From an uncultured Oscillospiraceae bacterium (GTDB lineage: Bacteria; Bacillota; Clostridia; Oscillospirales; Oscillospiraceae), in NCBI GenBank assembly GCA_905233785.1, contig CAJOCV010000007.1, positions 1 through 28,361 on the forward strand: a stretch of DNA of 28,361 nt, in the 5' to 3' direction. Under the pieces are notes generated by a model. That model did no database searches. It saw only the letters and a list, made by a program, of their open reading frames with translations, and was not told the DNA's origin. Positions 1 to 5,803 of this stretch are shown here, piece by piece (the first letter of the stretch is position 1; each line of letters starts with the position of its first letter). The position numbers and the translations under genes are program-made.

Positions 1-93
1 CATGCCATAGAGCTTTTTGAGTTCCTCTGAAGGAAATCTGTCTGCGTCGAGATTGGTAACGAGCACCTCTGTGCTTCCGCTTTTGCATTTTTC
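1..93 (-). mobile_element. Transposase fragment (IS4-like DDE family), 5'-truncated and cut by window edge
   Basis: The minus strand is open from 93 to the window edge and encodes STEVLVTNL, then FPSEELKKLYGM. This resembles the segment just before the RWxIE-type catalytic glutamate region of IS4-type transposases (family knowledge; no search was run). An in-frame stop lies directly upstream at 94-96, and the next DNA is the hairpin behind the neighbouring gene, so the 5' part of the transposase is missing here. It is either a decayed remnant or the broken end of an element that continues outside the window. Confidence 0.5.
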
Positions 94-110
94 TCATTTC
101 TTCTGCCCGC

Positions 111-148
111 AGAAATGCCCCGGCCTCTCTTTGGCTCGGGGCATTTCT
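111..148 (-). terminator. Hairpin downstream of the putative anti-sigma gene
   Basis: AGAAATGCCCCG at 111-122 is perfectly complementary to CGGGGCATTTCT at 137-148, with a 14-nt loop. It sits 15 bases beyond the stop codon of the gene ending at 163. The stem is strong, but no clear T-run follows on the minus strand, so it may be a weak terminator or an RNA-stabilising hairpin. Confidence 0.45.
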
Positions 149-162
149 CATGAGGGCTTATC

Positions 163-1029
163 TTACCCTACCGCGTGATTTGTGCCGACAGCCAGGTTAA
201 CAACGCCCGGGAATTGCTGCAGCTGGATATACATGGGCGCGCCCTCCTGGTCGCCCTCGAAGAACACCGTGAGATAGTAATTTCCCGTTTTGTCCCAGGC
301 GAGCTCTTTCAGCAGCGTCTCGTCGTCCACAGCCTCCCACGTCTTATGGTAGAAGTGATCCTCCGTTTCCGTGATGGAGTAGCCCGTGAAGCCCCAGTAC
401 TCGGCAAGCAGGCTGCAGAAGCGCCCCACAGTCATGTCCGCCGGGACGATGTCGTCAAAATTGTCGTAAAAATGAAGAAGCCTTGGGTTCCCATTCTCGT
501 CTGTGTTGACCGCCGATTCCTCCTCGCGCACGGGTACATCCGTTTCATCCGCTACGGCGTCAATGAAGGCTGACAAAATCTTTCCGGTCATGGTATCCAC
601 ACGCAGGCTGCAGCCATATTTGGCTCCCTCGCGGGAGTAATACCAGCGCACATCGTAAGCGTGGTGAAACAGACGCCCGTACCAGTAATCGCTTCCCCGG
701 TATTCCTCGATCTCCACGACCTGACTTGCCGCGCCCTCAAAGCTGACCGCGGGGTTCAGAAGCCCCAATTCCTTCCAGGCCTCGATTTGCTCCCGCGCAA
801 CCTTCTCCGCCGTCTGGGGGCTTGAAACAGCCGCATTGACCGCATAAGCCGTAACACCCAACATAAGCAGGATGGCTGCCGCGAGGGCGAAGGTGATAAA
901 CCGTTTCTTGTTCATGTGTACGATCCTTTCCGGAGCGCCGTCTGCACGGGGCGGCGCGTAATGCTGCGCCTCAGCTACATAGTGGTAGTCCAGATCGTTG
1001 AGCGCCTCAAACAACTCCTCCCGCTTCAT
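163..1029 (-). CDS. Membrane protein, probable anti-sigma factor with PepSY-like extracytoplasmic part
   Basis: This 288-aa protein has a roughly 40-residue cytosolic N-terminus, one transmembrane segment (about residues 43-65, TFALAAAILLMLGVTAYAV) and a long outside domain. Its start overlaps the stop of the upstream sigma-factor gene by 4 bases (ATGA), the usual arrangement of a sigma factor with its membrane-bound anti-sigma partner. The outside part contains a stretch around residues 130-160 (YGCSLRVDTMTGKILSAFID) resembling PepSY-type repeats. The N-terminus has no zinc-binding anti-sigma motif (HxxxCxxC), so the anti-sigma role rests on gene order and topology. It could instead be another effector co-expressed with the sigma factor. 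Confidence 0.6.
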   Translation of the reverse strand: MKREELFEALNDLDYHYVAEAQHYAPPRADGAPERIVHMNKKRFITFALAAAILLMLGVTAYAVNAAVSSPQTAEKVAREQIEAWKELGLLNPAVSFEGAASQVVEIEEYRGSDYWYGRLFHHAYDVRWYYSREGAKYGCSLRVDTMTGKILSAFIDAVADETDVPVREEESAVNTDENGNPRLLHFYDNFDDIVPADMTVGRFCSLLAEYWGFTGYSITETEDHFYHKTWEAVDDETLLKELAWDKTGNYYLTVFFEGDQEGAPMYIQLQQFPGVVNLAVGTNHAVG

Positions 1030-1583
1030 ACAGAAAAGCCCTCCTTCGTCAATGTTTTCCGCAATTTCTCGCGCAAGCGGAAGAGACGCAGCGAGACCCA
1101 GCTCTCCTTCCGTCGCATGGCGGCGGCAATATCCTTGACAGCTTCGGCATACCAGTAACGACGGACGAAAAGGAAACGGTCATCGTAGTTAAGGGTGGCG
1201 AGAAAGAGGTTCAGGGTCTGCACAAGCTCCTTGTACTCGTAGTCCCGCTCGACATTCCCTGCGGAGGGTACCAACTCCGCCAGCTCATCCAGCACCAACT
1301 CGAAGCTGCCGTTTCGCTTTGCCGCGCTTTCCCGGCGCAGGCGGGAGATTGCGAGGTTACGGACGATGCGGCAAACGTAGCTTGCCAGAGGCGCCGGTCT
1401 CTGTGGCGGAATACTGTTCCAGACGCCGAGATAGGCATCGTTCACACATTCCTCCGTGTCCTGAGGACTGCCGAGGATGTTCCCCGCCGTCTTGCGCAGC
1501 AAGGCGCCGTATTGTCTGTCCAGCTCTTCTACGGCCTGCTCCGAGCGCTCAAAGAACAGGTCGATGATTGCACTGTCGTCCAA
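1026..1583 (-). CDS. RNA polymerase sigma-70 family factor (ECF-like)
   Basis: This is a 185-aa sigma factor with region 2 at about residues 15-85 (including DTEECVNDAYLGVWN and a SYVCRIVRNLAISRLRR segment) and region 4 at about 125-178 (DDRFLFVRRYWYAEAVKDIA, then a recognition helix WVSLRLFRLREKLRK). The chosen start is TTG at 1583, because a GGAAGGAAG ribosome site lies about 8 bases upstream and the family normally begins MDDxAIIxL. The frame stays open further upstream to 1694 but would run through a terminator hairpin, so the longer version is unlikely. It should direct transcription of a small regulon, probably sensed through the downstream membrane protein. Confidence 0.8.
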   Translation of the reverse strand: MDDSAIIDLFFERSEQAVEELDRQYGALLRKTAGNILGSPQDTEECVNDAYLGVWNSIPPQRPAPLASYVCRIVRNLAISRLRRESAAKRNGSFELVLDELAELVPSAGNVERDYEYKELVQTLNLFLATLNYDDRFLFVRRYWYAEAVKDIAAAMRRKESWVSLRLFRLREKLRKTLTKEGFSV

Positions 1584-1662
1584 CTGCGTCACTTCCTTCC
1601 ACTTATTAACTCGCAATTTGCGCCTGAATCTTTCACCCCATGTAACTGTTCGCTCTCCCACA

Positions 1663-1713
1663 AAAAGCAGCGAACCCTCCTGTGTTCGGAACACAGGGGG
1701 GTTCGCTGCTTTT
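1663..1713 (-). terminator. Strong bidirectional-type terminator after the pilus operon
   Basis: AAAAGCAGCGAACCC (1663-1677) pairs with GGGTTCGCTGCTTTT (1699-1713). An inner stem CCTGTGTT/AACACAGG closes on a 3-base CGG loop. It starts 9 bases beyond the stop of the last sortase gene and carries a T-run on either strand, so it should end the pilus operon and insulate the sigma-factor gene. Confidence 0.9.
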
Positions 1714-1721
1714 CTCTATTA

Positions 1722-2342
1722 TCAATCGGGCACACGTTCGCAGCGCACAGTCACGCGGTTTGTGCCGCCTACTGTACAGGTGAAGAGACTGAGGGGGAAA
1801 CCGCTTGCGGTCATTTCCTCCACAGCGGTGGAGCCAAGCAGTTCCACAAGGGCGACCTGATAGTGGAAAACATTGCCGTCAACGTCTGTAAAACGGATCT
1901 CATCCCCCGGCTGAAGAGTGTTCAGCCGTCCGAAATGGCTGTCGTAATTATGGGCGGAGAGCACAAGATCATCCGTATAGACCGAGCCGAAGTAACGGCA
2001 GGGCGAGATATTCAGCGCCTCATAATCCCAGTGAGAGGCGACGCTCAGCTCCAGCTCCAGCGCCGGGATGCTCACAAAACCGATATAGGCCCTGCCGTTG
2101 ACAGTCTGCTCCGGCATGGGCATGGCGGGATTGAGCACATAATCCGGGAGAGGCGTGGCTTCGCCGGGTTCCGGTCTGACGTCTACGGTAAGCGGAATGA
2201 CCTCATGCAGTTGCTCAAGTACCTGATCGGAGGATTCCCCCGCCTGCTTGACCAGCGCGGCGTTCCATCCAGCCCAGAAAACAGCAGCGGCAATCATCAG
2301 CCCGCCCAGCACCGCGAAGATACGGGAAAGCTTACTGGACAT
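1722..2342 (-). CDS. Sortase (not class C), second sortase of the pilus locus
   Basis: This is a 206-aa membrane-anchored transpeptidase. An N-terminal hydrophobic segment (about residues 7-25) precedes the sortase barrel. The catalytic triad is visible: His in LSAHNYDSHFGRL, Cys in LFTCTVGG and Arg in NRVTVRCER. There is no C-terminal membrane segment, which separates it from the class C sortase in the same operon. It probably attaches finished pili or single LPXTG proteins to the cell wall (family knowledge). The start at 2342 is chosen because GGAAAGAGG precedes it by about 9 bases. It overlaps the preceding minor-pilin gene by 11 bases. The exact sortase class is uncertain; the motifs look closest to class D or unclassified clostridial sortases. 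Confidence 0.85.
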   Translation of the reverse strand: MSSKLSRIFAVLGGLMIAAAVFWAGWNAALVKQAGESSDQVLEQLHEVIPLTVDVRPEPGEATPLPDYVLNPAMPMPEQTVNGRAYIGFVSIPALELELSVASHWDYEALNISPCRYFGSVYTDDLVLSAHNYDSHFGRLNTLQPGDEIRFTDVDGNVFHYQVALVELLGSTAVEEMTASGFPLSLFTCTVGGTNRVTVRCERVPD

Positions 2343-3288
2343 TCTGCCCATCCTCTTTCCGGCGCCCGATACGCTTCGCAACCACGGCCAGTGCCAGCAA
2401 CAGCACACCGGCGCAGCCAAAGCCCACGACAGGCCACCAGTTCAGGCCGGTCTGGGGCAGCTTGTTTGGAGGCGTGGAAGGCGTAGGGGGCGGAACATGA
2501 GAGGAACGGTGGTTTGTAATACAGTAGCAGTCATCGATCAGCATGATGCTGACGCTGTAGCCCTCTACGGGCTCTTCAATGACTGACCAATTATGACCAC
2601 CCTCCAGCTGTCTCCAATGCCAGCGCCAGCTGTTGCGCTCGGTGAGGATCACACGCTCGTACACCTCACCGTCGCACAGGAGCGTGACGGCGATCTGTGT
2701 CGGGCGAGCGGACTCCGCCCCCGCGTCATCCCAGATTTTCAGGACGCGCAAAGAGACGTTGTTTTCCTCCCGGCTGAGCTTGGGCTTGGCGGAGAGCGCA
2801 TAGCTCCAGCTGCCATCCGCCAAAGTCGGCAGGCAAATCAAGAAAGGCGCGGCGCTGTATACGCTCCCGTTCTGGCTGACGCTGTCTCCGCAGACCAAAT
2901 ACAGGCCGCAAGGCAACCCATCCAAAAACAGCTTCCCTTCCGCGTCGCTCAGACCCTGAGCCTGCGGCGTCGGATGATCGGCGCGCACATAAGCACTCAG
3001 TGATTGGGCGAGAAGCGCCCAATCCTCCCCTTCCAGCCCGTCCAGCGAGATGGGATAGGTGGAGTAAGGGGCAAGCAGACGGAAGTCGGCGGCGGAACCG
3101 CTCACCTCCGCGACGCGGTAGAGAGAGAAGGGCATGGCCGTTACCGGCTCCCCGGCATAAGTAGCCTGGAGGTTCAAGCTACACTGTCGGGTCGAGTCAA
3201 CCGGCTCTGCGAAGGCCGATGGAATTGAGAGGGAGAAAAGAAGCGACAGTATAAAAAGCCCGCAAAACAATCGCAACAGACCTTTCAT
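2332..3288 (-). CDS. LPQTG-anchored minor pilin with a Cna-B domain
   Basis: This 318-aa secreted surface protein has a signal peptide (residues 1-27, ending SAFA) and an N-terminal half with the look of a pilin prealbumin fold (LNLQATYAGEPVTAMPFSLYRV). A Cna-B-type domain follows at about residues 183-250 (VLKIWDDAGAESARPTQIAV, ending EEPVEGYSV). Then come a Pro/Thr spacer, the sorting motif LPQTG (277-281), a membrane segment and a basic tail. It lies between two sortase genes, so it is likely a minor pilin or the base subunit that links the pilus to peptidoglycan. No function beyond that can be read from the sequence. Confidence 0.85.
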   Translation of the reverse strand: MKGLLRLFCGLFILSLLFSLSIPSAFAEPVDSTRQCSLNLQATYAGEPVTAMPFSLYRVAEVSGSAADFRLLAPYSTYPISLDGLEGEDWALLAQSLSAYVRADHPTPQAQGLSDAEGKLFLDGLPCGLYLVCGDSVSQNGSVYSAAPFLICLPTLADGSWSYALSAKPKLSREENNVSLRVLKIWDDAGAESARPTQIAVTLLCDGEVYERVILTERNSWRWHWRQLEGGHNWSVIEEPVEGYSVSIMLIDDCYCITNHRSSHVPPPTPSTPPNKLPQTGLNWWPVVGFGCAGVLLLALAVVAKRIGRRKEDGQNVQ

Positions 3289-3310
3289 GTACTCACTCCT
3301 TTCTTCTCAA

Positions 3311-4153
3311 TTATGGATTCTGTTTTTTTGGTTTGCGGCTATCGCGCAAATCCGTCAGGATGAAGACCAGCAGCACAAGCAGCACAATGATTGGCGCCGC
3401 AATCAAGGGCATGACGACAATGGGCTCAATACGAACGGCCTCCGAGGACACATAAATTTTTCTGGTCTCCTCGGTATTGTCGATCCGGTGGCCGCGTACC
3501 AGAAGCCGGTGGGTGTTGATCCCGTAAGGCGTACAGGTAATAAGGGTCATATAATCCTTATCCTCAACGATTTTCAGATCGTCGCCTTCGTCGGGCTTGA
3601 CGGTTTTAATCTGATCCACCTCATAGGTCAACAGTTCATTGAGCACACGCACATAGAAAACATCGCCTTTTTCCAGCTTCGGAAGATCGGTAAAGAGCCG
3701 CGCACTGGCAAGACCGCGGTGCCCGCTGACAACAGCGTGGGTGGACGCCCCGCCGACCGGCAGGCTGCTCCAGTCCAGATGGCCGATTGCAATCTGGAGC
3801 ACCTCGTTCGAGGTGCCGTGATAGATTGGCAGCGAGACATTGATCTTTGGAATCTCAAGATAGGCCATAATGCCAAGGCCGGTGAGATCCAACTGCGTCA
3901 GATACTCCTCCGCCATTTCCTCGCTGAGCCGAAAACCGCTGAGCTCGCGCAGGCGTTCGTTATAATCCTGCGCGGCCAAAAGCGCCGCGGCATACGCCGT
4001 ATCATCGACCTCTTCCACCGATTCGATATAGCTGGCGATGAAGTGAGAGACGTGACGCTCGTTCCAGACATTGGCTACGGTGGGATAGAGTACCATCAAC
4101 AGGCCAATCAGCGATACGACAGTCAAAATCAGCCAGGTCAGGCGTTTTTTCAT
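3311..4153 (-). CDS. Class C sortase (pilin polymerase)
   Basis: This is a 280-aa sortase with membrane segments at both ends (about residues 5-25 and 245-268), the topology typical of class C enzymes. The core contains YLEIPKINVSLPIYHGT, the catalytic-His motif VVSGHRGL, the catalytic-Cys motif LITCTPYG and the Arg motif THRLLVRGHR. It should join the Lys of the pilin motif of one subunit to the Thr of LPETG of the next. The start at 4153 follows an AGGAG site; the frame extends upstream to 4195 but only across the intercistronic hairpin. No obvious DPW/DPF-type lid motif was found. It sits directly after the major pilin gene, as expected for its substrate. Confidence 0.92.
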   Translation of the reverse strand: MKKRLTWLILTVVSLIGLLMVLYPTVANVWNERHVSHFIASYIESVEEVDDTAYAAALLAAQDYNERLRELSGFRLSEEMAEEYLTQLDLTGLGIMAYLEIPKINVSLPIYHGTSNEVLQIAIGHLDWSSLPVGGASTHAVVSGHRGLASARLFTDLPKLEKGDVFYVRVLNELLTYEVDQIKTVKPDEGDDLKIVEDKDYMTLITCTPYGINTHRLLVRGHRIDNTEETRKIYVSSEAVRIEPIVVMPLIAAPIIVLLVLLVFILTDLRDSRKPKKQNP

Positions 4154-4170
4154 CGTGAGAAAGCTCCTGT

Positions 4171-4197
4171 AAGGTGGGGGGCCGGAGCCCCCCACTT
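4171..4197 (-). promoter_or_regulatory. GC-rich intercistronic hairpin between major pilin and class C sortase
   Basis: GTGGGGGGC (4174-4182) pairs perfectly with GCCCCCCAC (4187-4195) around a 4-base loop, with extra A-T pairs at the base. It lies between the pilin stop (4209) and the sortase ribosome site. No T-run follows on the minus strand, so it is better explained as a partial terminator or 3'-end stabiliser that would keep pilin mRNA above sortase mRNA. Confidence 0.6.
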
Positions 4198-4208
4198 ATA
4201 CAATTTGA

Positions 4209-5678
4209 TCAGGCAGCGTCGCCGACGCGCTTCTTGGTGACGATCAGCACCAGGCCGCCGAGGAGCAGCAGAGCGCCGAAGACATAGAGCATCTGGGTGC
4301 CTTCACCGCCGGTCTCGGGCAGAACCACGCCGCCCTCGTTGACGATGTCGGCCTGCAGCGCGCCGCGGCTGAGCTCGACAGTGAAGCCATCGCCGCCGCT
4401 CAGGCTGTTGAGGTGGGGATCATCAGACTCCACGTCGTGATCCGCGGTAATGGTGAACTCGATGGGATCAATGGGGTTGTAGCCGTCGGGAGTAACGGTC
4501 TCAACGATGCGGTAGTCGCCGTCGTCCAGGCCGGCCCAAGTGAACACGGTGCTGGTGGTGCCGCGGACAACACCCTTGGAAACCCAGGCGCCGGCGGCGT
4601 TCTTCTTCTGCAGCTCGAAGCTGGCGCCGATCAGGGCATTGCCCTCCTCGTCAACCTTGTTGAGCGTCAGCTGGTAGGTAAAGACGCGAACCAGATCCTC
4701 GGGGGTCTTGCCGCGGCTGCTGGAGTCGTTGGGATTGTTGGAATACTCAAGGTAAGCAGTATTGTCGTTGCCATCGGTGCCGATTTTGGCGGTGCCGAGC
4801 AGGCGGGCGGTGTACTCCATGGTGATCACATCGCCGTCGCTGGCGAAGGCCTTGACGTTGGAGCAGCTGGCCGTCACGTTGGTGTTGGTGGCGGAAATGT
4901 TGAACTGATCGGTGACGATGGTGTTGCCGACCTTGATGACGGCGGAGTCACGGTTGTAGGAAAGGGTGTCGCTCAGGGTATCGTGAATGGTGATGGCGTA
5001 GGTGTCGTAGTTCTTCATCTCGCCGAGGGTCACGGTGATGCGGAAGACCACATTGTCACCGATGTCCCAGTCAGCGGAATCCTGCCACAGGGATTCGTCG
5101 GAGGCCTGAGAATCGTTGATGTCCTTGACCTTCTTGATGAGGGTGGGAACGGAGGCCTTGTTACGGATCTCGAAGCGGCCGTTGCGGGTCTGCTGCAGCA
5201 GAGCCATGTTGTAAACGGTGTTGACCTCATCCGCGCCGAAGGAAGTGACGTCAACAACCAGGTAATAACCGGCGGGCAGGCTGGTATCGCCGTCCACGCA
5301 GTCGATACCGGCGCTCAGAACGCGGTATTCGTATGCGAGCTTGGAGAAGGCGATCAGCGCGTCGCTGTCGTTCTCAAAGACCTCGAGATGGCGAGCCACC
5401 TGAGCGGCGGTGTCGTCATGCACGAAGGGGTTGGGAGAACCGAAGGCGTCGCTGCTCTTGAGGGCGGTAAGGAAGTCAGCATCCTGGATGCCGTCGCCCC
5501 ACTTCACGGAGCCGAGGGCGCCGCTGGTGTCTTCTTCGTTCTGAGAGCCGGAGAAGATCTGGAAAGCTTTGTAGAGATGACCGTCGAGGTTGGCAGTTTC
5601 CGCGCTGGCGGTAATGCTCAGTGCGGCGAACATCGCGAACACCAGGATCATCGCGAGAACAGTTTTGAATTTCTTCAT
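4209..5678 (-). CDS. Major pilin (backbone), isopeptide-forming fimbrial protein, LPETG
   Basis: This 489-aa protein has a signal peptide ending around residue 26 (SITASA) and a first domain at about 30-175 with a pilin-D1 look. A lysine pilin motif VPTLIKKV (177-184) supplies the nucleophile for polymerisation. An isopeptide-type D2 domain follows at about 185-330. A SpaA/Cna-B-like domain at about 333-448 begins LNKVDEEGNALIGASF and has the E-box IVETVTPDGY (391-400). LPETG (453-457), a membrane helix and a basic tail complete the protein. This architecture matches the SpaH/EbpB/FimA type of major pilin. The start at 5678 (ATG) is preferred; a GTG one codon earlier is also possible, with GAAAGG upstream of both. 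Confidence 0.93.
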   Translation of the reverse strand: MKKFKTVLAMILVFAMFAALSITASAETANLDGHLYKAFQIFSGSQNEEDTSGALGSVKWGDGIQDADFLTALKSSDAFGSPNPFVHDDTAAQVARHLEVFENDSDALIAFSKLAYEYRVLSAGIDCVDGDTSLPAGYYLVVDVTSFGADEVNTVYNMALLQQTRNGRFEIRNKASVPTLIKKVKDINDSQASDESLWQDSADWDIGDNVVFRITVTLGEMKNYDTYAITIHDTLSDTLSYNRDSAVIKVGNTIVTDQFNISATNTNVTASCSNVKAFASDGDVITMEYTARLLGTAKIGTDGNDNTAYLEYSNNPNDSSSRGKTPEDLVRVFTYQLTLNKVDEEGNALIGASFELQKKNAAGAWVSKGVVRGTTSTVFTWAGLDDGDYRIVETVTPDGYNPIDPIEFTITADHDVESDDPHLNSLSGGDGFTVELSRGALQADIVNEGGVVLPETGGEGTQMLYVFGALLLLGGLVLIVTKKRVGDAA

Positions 5679-5803
5679 CACATTGTTACCTTTCTTTTCT
5701 TCAGTATAGTTTTGGGGATATGCTGGGGGATTGCTTTCGTTGCTCGCTCAGGAAATGCTAAGGGGGGCGCTGGGTTCGGAGGGGGGATGCGCGACGTTCT
5801 GTC

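Noticed and set aside
1584..1660. Autoregulated ECF-type promoter upstream of the sigma factor
   Set aside because: GTTACA and GTTAAT-like words are present, but nothing fixes the spacing or consensus, so it is not reported as a feature.
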